From Erythrocercus mccallii (lineage: Eukaryota > Chordata > Aves > Passeriformes > Dicruridae), in contig VZRG01000203.1 of assembly GCA_013397435.1 (NCBI GenBank), positions 705,193 through 769,192 on the forward strand: a stretch of DNA of 64,000 bases, given 5' to 3'. The position numbers and the translations under genes were made by a program. Within the stretch, counting starts at the first letter, position 1; each line of letters starts with the position of its first letter. Shown piece after piece: positions 13,481 to 27,200 of the stretch. The notes beneath the pieces were generated by a model. The model was not told the DNA's origin. It saw only the letters and a program-made list of their open reading frames with translations, and ran no database searches.

Positions 13481-16400
13481 GCCAGCGGAACAAAGGCGGG
13501 GGGGCCGCAGCAGCCCCCGGGCAGGGGCAGGTGAGCTGAAGTGCTCCTTGAGAGGCAGATGCTGGCAGATCAAAGCTGGGCTTCTTGCCCCAGAGTAAAG
13601 CCTCTCTGGAGTCGGAGGTTTGTTCCCCGGGTAAATGCTGGAATACTGCGATATCACAGCGTAGTGCAGTACCTCATGTGCAGCCCATGCCCTCCCCATT
13701 CCTGCCCAGGAGATGCCGTGACCTGGGCACTGAGCATTGGAGGAATAACGTGGATTTGGGGCATAATGAACGTCTGCATTTATCTAAAATTTAAGGTCTT
13801 TTGTTGAAATGATGTAAAATCATGCACAAACCTAACACAAATTTAACACCTGGTTCCATCATCTTAGTTTAGCAGAAGCTGGAAATCTGAGGTCACAGAA
13901 GAATGTCACTAAAGGAAGAACATTAGTTAAAGCAACTTTGTCTTTAGTCCAGCTGGGTGTCAGAAAGAATCTTTAACTTCAGCTCTAACAGTTGGATGCA
14001 CAAGTGTGCTCTTGTGAGAAATATTTGGGGAACACTGGACATCAAAGTACATAACTCTGTACAAGCTTGTAGCTTTACTTTGTACTAGAGAGTATGCAAT
14101 TTCTTAAGCACCTTAAAATTTAATTAATAAAATTTAGGTTGTTCTGACCAGATTTAATGTGCTCTTCTGTCCTGTTTCATCATCCTTAGTCATTCCAAGA
14201 AGGTGATACCGAATGTAACAGGTTTGACCAGGGAAAATTCTATTTAGTCAGCATGTACAGTGTGTGGCCACTTAGGATATGCATGAGATCTCCACAGCTT
14301 AAAACAGGAGAGCTGAATTCACAGCCCAATCTTTTCAACAAATACTACTTAGCCTAAAATCTCACTTTCAGCTGTTCTCTTTCTTCTATGCCTTTGGGTA
14401 TGGGCAGGGAAGGACTTGCCTACTGGATGAGTTATTCCAGCAGCAGCCTGCTCCTACCTGCCTTTTTGTATTCTGCTTGTTGGGAGTTGGCAAGGAGGGG
14501 CTTTGGAGTACTTAGAAGTACTGTTTTTCAGGCAATAGTGCTTAGCTGGTCTTGAAGAAATTAAACCACAGCTCCTCTTCTCCACGGTTCAGTTGCTTGC
14601 AGCTATTGCTCTCTTTGAGCTACTTAATTTGTATCATGACCTGTAAAATATGATATCTAGGGAGAACAATCCAGTACTTTTTCTGTAAAAGCCCAGCCCT
14701 TGGCTGCTGTGGTGCATGCAGTGTAATCTGCACAGTATCACTGATTTGTATGCTTGCAGTGAGCATTTCCAGTATTTGCTGGCTTTACTGCCTCTAGTTC
14801 TTTTAAAAATTTTAGTGCGCACATCACATTAAGTAACGCTTCGGCCTCTGCCTACCCTAAGATGTGCTGACGTCTGTAAACAGGGCGCTTGGTTCTAGCA
14901 ACATTTCAGAGTATTTCTTCCACAGAAATGTTCTGAAGAAGTTAGGAAGCTGATCAGCAGAGAAACAAAGATGAGAGAGAGTCATCACAAGACCAGCAAG
15001 AAAATAAGCACTTTATGCCCTCTGTCAGATGTGAAAGTGAGATAACTTAAGGATTTCTCCTTAGGCTGTTGGAGAGATTGGTAAAGACTTCACGTCTTGT
15101 GGTGGTAACTCCAAAGGGACTAAATAATGGGCCATCTATCATGAAGACAATAATCAAACAGCACAAGCTGTTCCTCATGGACAAACTCTCAGGCTGAAGG
15201 GCTCAAAAGGACTTTTTTTCTTATTTTAATTCTTAGTTTTCACAATGCTACCCTTCAAAATGGCATTACTCCCCTACTTTTTAGTTTGTACATATGCATT
15301 CCATAAGCTACTTCAGCTGCAAAATACAACTTAGTGATTCATTTTTCTTTCCCATGAATCTTTAATGACACTACTTAAATACAAATTCTATTTTATAGAA
15401 TTAAAAAGAACAGCATATCATTCACCTAGAACACAATATCATCAAAGTAAATCAAGTGATTCCTAAGGAATTGCTCACATGGAAACTGAAATCACATCAT
15501 TAATAGGAAATCTGTGGTCCACAGTAACTGTATGTCATATTTCGCACCCAATAAACTTCTTAAAGTAATCATCTTTTAACACAAAGTAACAGAAAGCAAA
15601 TCTGTGTACATGTCCCTATTTGAAATACTTGTCCTCCAGCTTGAAAAAGCATCTTTTAGCTTTAAGACCAAATATTCATGCAATGTTCCAAACCGTCTTT
15701 ATTCTCAGTAATTCCCTATACAGTTCCACTCTGTCAAGGATAACTTCATTACTGTAGAAATAATCTTCACAAGCTTTAGGCAGGACTTGGTGAAGCTTAG
15801 TCATGGGGATCCCTTATCTTCCTGTAATCTTTTTAGCACTGGTTAGCACAAAAGAAAAGAAAATAATCAGAGCAAAGAAAAATAAAATAATCAAGTAGTC
15901 CCAGCAGTAAGGTATCCAAATAAAGCTGTTTACAAGACTGGGACTCTAACCATCAAACAATCTGTAGTGTGTTGAAACAGAAAAGTCATGACAATGATAG
16001 ACCATATTCATTATCTCAAGGACATGCTTAAAAGAGTTAATTATGCATAATTTAAGATATTTTTCCCTTGGAAAATCAACATTGGATGAAATCTGAGAAA
16101 CACAGGGATGAGAAAAAAATCTCCAACCATTTGTTGTGATTTATGTCTTGTAAGGTACTCCAAGCAATTTGGATTTGGCTCACTTAAGTATAAAAAGGCA
16201 GGAAAACAGTATTTTAGGCATTTAAAAGTAAGGGTCAGTTTTTAAAGATGCACTCAATTCCACCTCCAATCTGCCTTGGACTGAGTCCATAACCTGACAA
16301 CTCACTAGTTTAAGAGGCCCCAAAAACTCAGCAACATCCTATTGAGAAAACAAGTGTAAGAAAACCTTTTGGATGCTGTAAGTGATGACTGGTATTCCCT

Positions 16401-18670
16401 GAAAGTCTGCTCAATACTTTTCAGTAAAACCTTTCAACGTGCCTGTACAAGATTATGTTCTTTTTTTCAGTATCTTAAAGTGAAATCATAGCTGTAAGGA
16501 AAAGCCTGTATGTTTTTGATATTTGGTATCAGAAAGACCATGAAATAATTTGCCTCTTTTGGATTGTTTTTTTCCTTTTCTTTGGAAGGGGGGTTGTGCA
16601 GACAAAAAAAGCCTAGAATTAGCAAAATATTGACTTCATGTGAGACCCCACACTGCCCTGTGACACTGGTGTGTCAGGCAGGGGAGCTGAGGCTCCCTGG
16701 AGCAAACCTTGCTGCAGCTGCCTCCTGATGTGTCCCACCTCCTGCCCTCACATCACGTTGCCAGGGGGGAATGGATGGTCTCAGGGAAGAGGGAAAAGCA
16801 GGCAAAAATACTGTGCAATGTGGGCTGTCAGGAGATGGAGTGACATTACAGCAACTGCCACTCTCGTCAGTAAAACATATTGATGGCAGGATTTCAAAAG
16901 CAGGAGGCAAGTTACAGCTTTTTAGAACTGAAATCTTCTTCTGTTACTTTGGAATCCTAATTTCTCAGTAAGGAAAACATCACTGTTTCTGCAGTTGCCT
17001 CAGACACTCAAGGCATTTACAGACTAGGAATAAATGTATTTTACAAATACAAAAAAGCTCTTGATAAATATAGGGTCTTTTCCCCTTTCTTACCATATAC
17101 TGTGATCCTGTTACAGCAGAAACTATTGTTGCTAAGAACCTAATATTCAGCATATTTTTGATTTTTTTTTTTTTAAAGAGTATCATGAGTTATTTCTTCT
17201 TAGGCCCAACAGAATTTTCAGGTCCACTGGGGGAAAAGTAATGATATTCCACATACTTTTAAAAAATTTGTTTCAGGAACAGTGCTGAGTACATATATGT
17301 CCCAAAAGGACATACACAGCAGAAATGCCATCCACCTTTCTGCAAAAAGCAAATTTGAAGAAGTGTGCATTATAGAAACTTCAAGAGGAGGGGTTGTGCT
17401 GCTTTTCTATAATGCACAGGCTTCTCCTTACTCTCCACACAGATAGGTCATCTGTGTAACACAACCATCTGCAAGTAAATTCACAGAGATGTAAGTATCT
17501 TAAATTAGGTTCTTGGGTTTGAATCAGGGCAAAGGAGGGAATATATAAAAAAAGGATAATACACATTTTACAGAACCCTAACATGCAGGTAAAAAACGTT
17601 ACTTTCCACTTATATTCTTCTGTTTGAACTAAACATAGGCAAACAATCCTTCCTTCTGATTTTAGTTTTGGAAGAAATTCTGTATAACCTGACCTTTGTG
17701 CTCCGCTGCAGGTACGAATGCCAGTGATTTCAGTGGGATTAGCATTTAGTTACTGACATTTACAAAATACTACGCTAACATCCTTTTATTAAATGCATAT
17801 TAAACCCTCATAATCACTGAAAAGTAGCTCTGCCTTTGGGTATTACTAGCTTGAAAAAAAAAATCATATTCTTATAATTTTACTTCTTATAAATTTAAAG
17901 TTGAATACAATAGGGGAAGATTTCCTCTAAGGCTTGCCTCCTTGCCCCTGCTTTCTTTGAATTCAAGCAACATTGGGCCAAAAATGGAATCCTAATGAAA
18001 CATAAATTTCAGCTTCTATTCTGTATTTTTATTGTCTCCTGTGCCATTTACAATGGAGTACATTATTTCAGTAGTCTTTTTTTTTATTTTTATTGCACTA
18101 TAAAAATAATCAGTTATCATACTCAGAAAAGGGATTAAGACAAAAAAATGCAATTTGAAGAATTTGATCCTTATACAGCAAATCATACAGTCCTCCTGGC
18201 ACTTCCATCTGTCAAAAACTAATTGTCAGATGAAAAATTTCAGTTATAAAATTGGGAAAAATGGGGAGGTCAAAGTGTTTATCCTCCACATCCATAACTT
18301 GAGAGAATTTTTTAAAAAACTCTATGAAAATTTTCAAGTGACATGAAGAGTTTTAACTCTATTCCTCAAGTGAATTATTCCAGGTCAGAGAACTGAAAGG
18401 AAGTTCAGACAGACCATTAACAACCTCAGTTGTTTAATTTGCTATCAATCATGATGCCTTCTTAATGATCAGTTAATAGAAAAAAATTATGGTAGTAGTG
18501 TGAGGACTAATAATGAATCATGTCAGAGTTCAGAGTTGTGTCCACTTGGATGGAAAAAAAACCCCAGCAGTTTGCAAAAGTGAGGTTAGGTCAAGCAAGG
18601 CATCAGCATAATGTAGGTTTGTAATAAAAAAAGTCAAAGACATTCTTAGTTTTCTTCTTCTCCAACACTC

Positions 18671-18700
18671 ACCCCCTGCCCCCCCCCCCAAAAAAAAAAG
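18671..18700 (+). repeat. C-tract/A-tract homopolymer pair
   Basis: A C-rich run followed directly by about ten A. It is prone to sequencing and assembly length errors. Confidence 0.9.
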
Positions 18701-19057
18701 AAAGTTACAGTGCTTGACATAACATGGCAAATAGGAAGCTTTTATTCTATGAGATCATTCCTGAACACAAGGTACAGTGGGCTAAGACAAATTTGCAGAA
18801 GAACTATCAAGGGCAAAGAAAGGTTTTAATCTTGAAAGAAATAAAAAAAATTGCAATTTTTAGTGGAAAGAAGAGGTAGAGGATGTAATAAAAGAATGTA
18901 TTATCACAGCAAATGGAAAAAAAACATGTCAACAGCAAATCATCCATGATACAAATGTAACCAGATTCAAAACCAGACATCAGCTGTATCCAGACTTGTA
19001 ACAAAAGGCAAATACATAATAGCTGGGATACTAATGCCCAAATTATGATACATTTAC

Positions 19058-19174
19058 CTGTGTGGGACACGTTGCTTTTGGTTTTGGTTTCCTCCCGATC
19101 ACTCCGGAGCTGCTGCTTGTCCAGACTGGCAGGGAAGGACTGGCTGGTCCCAGCTGCTTGGGTGATGCCGACGT
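19058..19174 (-). other. Exon-like open segment on the minus strand between ABLIM2 and AFAP1 (unidentified)
   Basis: On the minus strand gcttgggcag precedes and CACACAG|gtaaatg follows a 117-nt segment that is open in phase 0 (39 codons, starting TSASPKQLGPASPS and ending KPKPKATCPTQ). It has more CpG than its surroundings. The protein is not recognised. An alternative upstream AFAP1 exon, a non-coding exon, or chance are all possible. Confidence 0.25.
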
Positions 19175-19617
19175 CTGCCCAAGCATTACAAACATTTGGA
19201 ACCTACCCACTTACACCAGTGTACCTGTGTGCACAGATGTCAGACACCGAGGGGAAGGAAGAAAACGTCCTAAATCATGAAAAGTAGCAGCATTTAGAAC
19301 TAACTTCTCCGAGCTGTAACTCACAGAGATGGTGGTTGTAAGAAGGGAGTAACAACCTGATGCAGTAACACAACAAACTGCAGTTTGCTGTGGGTGCTTC
19401 ATTACCTGGGAGTTAAACTACTGAGATCTTGCTTTTCATGGCCTTGCACTTGTACTGAGCACCACCTTTTCTAACATGGCTTTTCACAGACTACAAAAAG
19501 TGAGAAGGGAGACAAAGACTCAAAAGGCCTGAGCTAGCACCTTCTATGAGCCTTTAAGGTTTTAGCCGTACCTCAGAGGCAGCTTGGATATTAAGAAGGG
19601 ATGCAAGCCTCCAGTAT

Positions 19618-19646
19618 AGTATAGTTGTCTAGCAGTATAGTTGTCT
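19618..19646 (+). repeat. Short direct repeat of agtatagttgtct
   Basis: Two copies of a 13-bp unit separated by about 3 bp in intergenic DNA. Likely replication slippage. Confidence 0.8.
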
Positions 19647-22604
19647 TGGTCAGACTTGGGAAATGTCAAATAGATTGCTCCTCAAAATCAAAATGCAGAA
19701 TCTAAGACCAGGCATCTCTCTTGGTCTGAAATGTACCTTTTTTGCTCATGTAAAATTAGCCATGTCTCGGAGGGTTATTAGATTCCAGGTACTCTCTCAC
19801 AAATATGTATTTTCTTGTTTCTGCAGTTACAGGTTTCAGAGTTCTCCCCTGAACCATGAGGAAAAGAAATAGCAGAAGGTCAAACAAAAATGTCCCACCT
19901 TCTCAGACAGTTATAATGGTAACCTGGCATGCCTGGTTTCCTATCTGGAATTGGTCAGATATTCCTTCATCAACCACAAAACCCCACATATTCCTTTGTC
20001 TCAAAGACTGATGATAAAATGCTGGCTCTTTCATTGCTGAGTTTGAGACATGTCTTCTTTAAAATACATGAGGTGAGAATTAGGTCATACATAGGGTTGA
20101 CATGAGCAGCTGAGACATACAGCTCAAATCCAAGAATGAAAATGAAATCTCTGACAGAATTCCCCTGCTTCTTGTATACATATCAAAATAAGTTTCTCCA
20201 AGAGCTATATTGATCCTTTTGAGCTGCATAGCCACATCCATACTTACAAAAATGCTGAAAGGCAGCATGTCCTTGAAAACAAGACTGTAGAACAGTAACT
20301 TATTAACTCTAAAGAGCATTATCTAAAAAACAGCCTATGATTTGTCGAGACTCAGATTTTTACTGCCAACACCAGACCACACTATCAGATGGAACATTCT
20401 GGCAAAGTCTTATCTCATTACTCTGAATGCCTTTTCCATTTCATAATACCGTATAAGATTAGCATATGGAACCCTATTTACTATGCACGTTAGTCTATCC
20501 ACATTTAATTAGACACTCAAAGTTCCCAAAAGAAAACTACATGACTGAAATATCAATTTGCAATTTTTAAATGGGGAAAACATGACAGATTTTAGAAACA
20601 GAAATGTTCTATTCTCTGGTATACCATGGTCTGGTTTATCAAGTTTAGGTGATGTACAGACAACTTAGCAGTGAAGTAAATTACAACGCTACTCACTTTA
20701 TGGCCCTTTTACACTGGTATATTTGGCTGGTGCCAAATCCAACACACAATATCATACTGTAAATGTGAATTTAGTTAGGCTAGAGAGTATAACTGAATGG
20801 GTCACTGCACCATATGACAGTAGATGCTTTAAATATAGAGTGATACACTGGCATGTACAATGTGAAAAAACGAACAGCTTACCGAGCTGCGCCACCTTTG
20901 CATAGAACAGACATCTACAGACCATTTCAAACTTTCATGGAAATGAAGTAAGGACACACAAGAGTACTTGTTCATCTAAAGTCAGCAAAGGTTTTGTGTA
21001 TGGAAGCCAAAATTCCTTTTTGGTTTTGGCTGGTAGTAGGAATGTAAGTTGATAAACTGACTGTCTTCTAAAACATTTTTGTGTGTTTGGCACTGAATGC
21101 ATGCCTGTTTAGTGAATAGTATAACGAGCACAAAAAATTACTGTGTTAGGGAGTTTTGTGTGATCTGTGCAACTCAAAGTACTTTCCTGATTGCTTGAAA
21201 TCCTGATTGCTTGAATGATTTGGTAACATGGTCTAGGAACCGGCAGTGGTAGTTCAAACTGGTATTCCATTGACTTGGTAAAAATTGGCTTATTTCCCCC
21301 AACAGACTGTAGGCATAGAATTAATTTCATCCAAGGTTAGATAGCCTGGAATGTGTACTTCTGCAGAGGAATTGCCTTTCTTTATATTCAGTGGACAGGA
21401 GGAATATGACAGGGGCAATTCATCTCACATTTTGAACATTAGGATATGAATGAAGAGCGTTTGTTCTCTTCACTGACCATAAAAGGAAGCACAGAATGAC
21501 AAAGGAATTTGTCAGCAAATATAGAAAGAGGAAGGGGTACAACTCCTAATAGAGTTGGGCATTGTGATAAGAACTGATGCTCATGAGCTAAAAAGTCTAG
21601 ATGGGGGTATGTAAAACAAGAGTTGTACCTGGTTTAGCTCAGATAGGACAAGGACCTTTAAGAGCCACTTTTAAGGTTTGACATTATACCAGATGAACTG
21701 TCTCAAAACAGCGTAAATGGGTCAAACAGCACACATGTGCTCACCATCCTCACTTGTCATCAGCCACACAGCTACTGTTGCATAAAACAGTAGAGCAGCA
21801 CAGAGGTGTCGATTGCCTGTGCTGCTCAGTAATGTACTTTTTCCTTACAGCATAGGTTGAATCCTACACCAGTACAAAAGCTGCTGTGGTTAAGAAATTT
21901 TCAAATGATTTATGAAAATCCATACTGAACCTGATTTACACTAATATATGGATTCCCTTGATCAACCTGCGATTTTCTTAATCACTGAGAAGATGCCTGT
22001 ATCAATATGATGTCCCAGGAATGTGTGAATGAGAAAAGTGGTCATTGCCAACGTCAAACTTCTCCATAATAGTTCTCCAGCCAATTGTTCTCCTGGATTT
22101 GGTTTTTCATAGTTGCGATGGACCCTGCTGGTCACATTTAGGATCAGCCCATTTCCATGGGCTGCCAGTTTTCACAAAATAATGCAACAAGCTATTCTGA
22201 GGTTGAAGAGCATTATGGTTGTGGTCTACATGTGATCAGGAGCTTTGATCAGTCATTTGAAACTGGTTAATGGTTCTGTACACAGACTGATGGTTCTTTA
22301 CATCACAAGTGAAGCAACTTTTCCTTGGTGAAACATGACAGTTGTTTGATGCGTTGTTTAAATCAAGACCAACTTTACAGTAATTTGACATTCAGAGGTA
22401 CACTCAGCCGTCTCCTCAGTGAGAAAATTTAATGCAAATTAGGTACTATTTCCATTAATATCACGAGAAGACCCTATCCAGAGAAGCAATATGATCTAAA
22501 AAATTAAACACACATTAGCAAAGTCATTCGGTTATGCCTTTGTTTTAATGAATTTTTTTAAACATTTGTATCATCAGACAAAACATTTATGTCATGAGAA
22601 AATA

Positions 22605-22610
22605 TTTATT
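22605..22610 (-). terminator. Candidate polyadenylation signal AATAAA for ABLIM2
   Basis: Plus-strand TTTATT, read as AATAAA on the minus strand about 1.56 kb after the stop codon. It lies in AT-rich sequence; other variant signals are near, so this is only a candidate. Confidence 0.3.
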
Positions 22611-24164
22611 TCCAACAGCATGGACTTTGAAAGTTAGTTGAAAGAAGGCATATTCAATGCTATGATTTTTCCAATGCTGGGTCAGTTGAAATAGTGTGTT
22701 GTAGTGCATATATAACCAGTTACCTTAAGGAAATGCGAAAAGACATAGTGAAGTAGGAGGTGAGTACAAACATCCAAGGCAGTAAAAATGCAGAATACTG
22801 ACACATGGCTGAAAAATGTACTTTTTGTAATGCTCATTTAGTATCACACAAAACTAGCAACGCACTTTAAAACATTCTTTGTCAGCAACCATACCTCTGA
22901 CCAAATGATACTATTAAATTTAATACAGTCTTTCAGCTGGAAGAGATATTAAGGTCTAACACATATCAAATGCTTAGATTTTGTTAGCTTTGCTTGCTAT
23001 TTAAGATAGTTTCAAGGTACTGCACCAGTATCACATAGTTGTTTTTTTTTTCAAATTGACTTGTACAGAAACATGCAAATAGTAATGCATGAGGGGTTTA
23101 TGTATTTGATTCTAATTTTCTGTATTACTGATAGAGCACACCAAGCTTTTTTGTTACATTTTATGCTGAACTGTTTCACTTCCACATCTACCAAACGCCA
23201 TCAAAGTTCTCATGGCTTACTGTGTAAAGCTGGAAAGTTGAAAAAGTAAGAATGCCTTCACTTAGGACATATATTAATGAAAATAATTCTTGTATAGATA
23301 GATACATCTATCTACATGGTAATTAAGATTACATGGTATTTCATCAGCATGAAATGTAAAAAACCCATTCTTCAAACATCCCAAACTAGTAGGAAAACAC
23401 AGTCAACTGGCACAATACACTCTTAAACCAGTTTTGTATAAGGCTTCAGTTTTCTTGATGAATGGGACTAAATCTTAGTAGGTCTGTATACATTTTAGTA
23501 ACTATAACCGTTTTATGTCACAATATATTCTTAATAAAATAAAAACTCTGGTGTTGTAATTAAAGATAGCTAGTTACCTTCTAGACAAATATGATCTTTT
23601 AAAGAGTACACTGTGTTTAAATATAAGAAGTAGAATTAAGGTGCTTCCATATTTCTGCTTTCATTCTTAAAAAGTACCACAGATAAACAATTGCAATAAT
23701 TGCTTGCAGATATGCTTTTCTTTGGCTTTTACCATATTTTTAATAGCATCTGATCCCCTGCTGGAAAATTTCTATAGTAATTACTTAATTGATTCTGTAA
23801 AAATTGCATTATAAAACTGAATGGAACAAAATGTTGGATGCATTTCCTGTGTACAGCTACACTTCTTTTTCTTCCTTTCAGAATTTCCATTTGCATCAAG
23901 CAACAAATGCAAGCAACAATAAATTTAAAGCTAAATTTTTTGCACATTGTAAACTGGGTAGGACCAGGAGTTACTGACAAAACCAGCTGGAAATGCAAGA
24001 TTAGCAAATTCTCTGTATCCCAACACATTACCATCTAATCTGTCTTGTTTCCCCAACACATACTAACACAATGAAGTTGGACAATGGTTCAACAGCAAGT
24101 GCATGTGATAGTTCTGGCAAGACTATTTTTGTTTTGATTAAGCACATATTTTATCCCGGAGGGT
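22605..24164 (-). other. ABLIM2: Probable ABLIM2 3' untranslated region (end uncertain)
   Basis: No open frame continues past the TAA at 24165. The first AATAAA on the minus strand downstream of the stop is at 22610-22605, which would give a 3' UTR of about 1.56 kb. ATTAAA variants occur earlier, for example near 22924. The true cleavage site cannot be fixed from sequence alone. Confidence 0.35.
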
Positions 24165-24278
24165 TTAGAAAAGCAGGGCCTTTTTCTTCAGGTCATTCCG
24201 CTTCCAAAGTGCCAGACGATCAAATTCCTCAATACTCATTTTGAAGACTTCCTGGAACTCTTCAGGGGACAAATGCCT
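24165..24278 (-). CDS. ABLIM2: ABLIM2 terminal coding exon: C-terminal headpiece subdomain and stop (37 codons + TAA)
   Basis: After acceptor tttcaag the frame reads RHLSPEEFQEVFKMSIEEFD, then RLALWKRNDLKKKALLF and TAA at 24167-24165. This is the three-helix core of the headpiece: the Trp of LALWK forms the hydrophobic cap, and the basic KR...KKK run with C-terminal Phe makes up the F-actin-binding surface. The residue after VF is Lys, where homologues have Gly or Ala. Length to the terminal Phe is normal for the family. Confidence 0.97.
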   Translation of the reverse strand, partial: RHLSPEEFQEVFKMSIEEFDRLALWKRNDLKKKALLF

Positions 24279-27200
24279 CTTGAAAATGAAAATACAAATG
24301 ACATCATTAAGCTTGTCTGTGCATAGGAATATTTCTGCCCTAAGTTTTAAAACACACCACAAAATAATGCATTAGGGTTTGCATTTAAATCCCAAAATTG
24401 TTTCTGGAAAAGACAGCATCAAAACCAAATGAGCTAAGAGTAGCTGGGAAATGAAATTATTGATGGCAGTAGTGACTTTTGAAAAAAAAATAATCTTTTC
24501 AATATAGTTCTGAGCAGAAGCTATGTTTTTTGGGAAAAAGTATGTTTATCCAGCGTGCCTGATGACAGAGCACACTGAGACAAATTTAAGTTATTCCAGG
24601 ACTTTAAAGAGATTGATAACAATGTAATTTTAGAGTTGGATTTGTTTTGCCTTGATCTTTAATGAGAGCAGTGGACACCACACTGGTCCACTAATAGCAA
24701 CCTTGTAACAAAGGAAAGAGCATACCGCTAAATTCTGAAATCCAAAATGGGCTTATCCATGGGGAGAGACTACTCTACTCAGAAGTTCAGGCTGGATAAA
24801 GTAGGGGGTTTTTAAATGTTGAGAAATACACTTCTATTTGATGTTTTCATGCTTTAATATTAAAAAAAAAGAGATAGAGAAAAAGGGAAGAAATCCAATA
24901 TAAAGAATTGGAAGGAGGTAGGATAACAATTCCCCAGCAATTATTATCATCCACACAGAAAAGGTAGAAAAAGGAAAATATATGAATGAATTTGTAAGTC
25001 AAATTTCACTTTCCATTTATAAACAAAGATAATCTTGGTAATGTAATTTACTCAAGAAAACTAAAGAAATTGTTTGTAAAGTCATTATATATAATTACTT
25101 TGAATGGTTATCATGGGTCCTTGTTTCTTAAGAAAGGACAGCCTTGGTTTTTTTTCCTATGAGAGTCCACATATTCAGAACAACAGTGACTAAGATTTTG
25201 GAACTGAGCCTTCACTTTTCATTTGACAAATGACAGCAACCCACCATAAGTGCTGCTCATAGCATGGAACAAACACACCATGCATATTTAGCAAAGGAGA
25301 TCATCTTTCACATGAAAATGAGCAACATCTGACAATGTATTTTAGAAACAATCTCTCACTGACATAATTTATTTCTATTGAGCTCAGAAAAAAAAAAGTA
25401 ACTTCTCTCTGCATTGGTTTTTTAAGAGGATATTCCTGATAATCCAGTGGACAAATGCAATTAAGTTCAACTTCAGCAACTTCTCAAAGCAAGGAACATG
25501 TCTGCAGGCTGTAGGATTGAAAACGAAGTCTGGATGAGCAAAGTGTGTAATATTTTATTTTACTTTCTAGATTGTGGATAAGGCTTGAGACATCTCACTT
25601 AGGAGAAAGTAGCGGCAAACTGTAGTCCTTACTCAAAGAGAAAATGAGAAAGCCTATATACCCTTGCAGGTAAAGCTACCTTGACAACCTTTCAAAACCA
25701 TAGAAAACAACATATAACTTTAAAAGGACTACGTTATCACCATTTTTCTTCTCCTGAGGTAATTTACACCATGTATTATGAGAAACCTGCTGCAGTCTCA
25801 TCAGATCTGTTCCAGTACTGAAGGTCAATGGAGGAAAACTCAAGGAGCCCTAAATCACCCTTTCCTCCAGGGTGCCAGACATTTGCTACATCTTCCCTTC
25901 CCAACGAAGCCTGCCACCCATCTCAGTATAAGCTGTGCAAATCCCCTTTCCCTCTCCAGTGTTGTACTTTGCCACATATCCTTTTGCTTTGCCCTCAGGT
26001 TTAGTGAGCTTTCGATCCACATGCAGCTATCCAAGCCAGAATGAATTAGTTGTGTACTGCGTTCCTCTGCTTGTGCCCAGATGACACCACCCTCATTCTT
26101 TGCATACACTCATTTTCTATTTTTTATACCTAAATTTTGTTTTATAACAGCACCATTTTTTTCCTCCTCACAGAAGGTCTCATTTGGTGCTGCCTGGTCT
26201 AAAAGCAGTTGACAGTTTCCAGCCCAGGGACAAAGTGACTGAGATGGGGAAAGCATCACTTATTTCCACATCCATTCAATTAGAGAGTTTCTTTGCTTTA
26301 ATTTTATTCCACATATGCCCTCATCTCAAGGACTAACAAACTGACTTCCATACTAGCAGTTCCTTATTCCATCAATGCTTTATCCACATGCAAAAATAAT
26401 TCTGGCAAAAGGGAACATTTTCACTTTGGTCTGAACTCTCTCTAAGAATGCCAGTTCGTCCCCAGTGTAACATATTTCTTGCTGTTGTCCCTGCATCTTA
26501 GAAGACGTCACCATGGGCTCTAGATTTGGGACTGCCCCTAGAAGCAGCAATGATTTAAGTTCTGTCTTCAAATTTGGAATAAAATCTTAGTCCCAGAAAG
26601 ATGCCATCGAACTGGCAAAGCTTCAGAGAAAAGCAATGCAAGTAATCATGGGTGGCAGTTTGATTATGAGGAAAGACTAAAAGGCCTAAGAACGTCTAAG
26701 CTGAGCCAAAAGATGACTAAGGTAAAATATGGTAATATCTACAAGTATTTGAAGGGTCTAAACACCAGGGGAGTACACCAATGTGAAAAGTTTATGGTCA
26801 CTTTTTATACTTTTCTACGTATATGTGATGCTAAATTTTGCCTGCACTGTTGTTGGGACTTTCCTAACAGCTTTCCTTAAAGCTTTAAAAGCTAGAGCTC
26901 TTCCCAAACCTAAAGGCAGAAAAAATGCACCAGTAAGATATCCTGGACTGATTCATCTTTCTTCTCAGCTATTGGAATATTAATTTGTCTTAACTGAAGC
27001 ATTACGTTCTCTCATTAGTCAAACAAAAGAAGGGAAATTGAAAACTATGAGGAGGGAATATGAAAGATATTAATCTTGAGGTATGAGAGAATATGTGTGA
27101 AGCTACGCTTTACAAGCCCAAGAACATGATTTCCTTTTTCTTTTTTCAGTAATGGATCAGCTTAAAATAGCCAGCTATGTTAATAATGCATCACGGAGCC

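Larger units (their letters stand above)
12840..13540. promoter_or_regulatory. CpG island, probable AFAP1 promoter (minus) with possible divergent transcript (plus)
   Basis: Dense CpG and GC boxes (GGGCGGG, CCGCCC) between about 12840 and 13540 stand out sharply from the AT-rich surroundings; the core is 13200-13530. No TATA box is apparent. Splice donors face outward on both strands: AAG|gtaggag on the minus strand at 13273 and CAG|gtgagc on the plus strand at 13530. In other vertebrates AFAP1 lies just downstream of ABLIM2 in the same orientation, so a minus-strand AFAP1 promoter is the natural reading; the assignment rests on gene order only. Confidence 0.6.
13541..22604. other. Intergenic region between the AFAP1 promoter and ABLIM2 3' end
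   Basis: AT-rich with no recognised gene. The only notable items are the homopolymer tract at 18671, the exon-like segment at 19058 and a modestly GC-rich patch at about 16650-16860. Confidence 0.55.
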
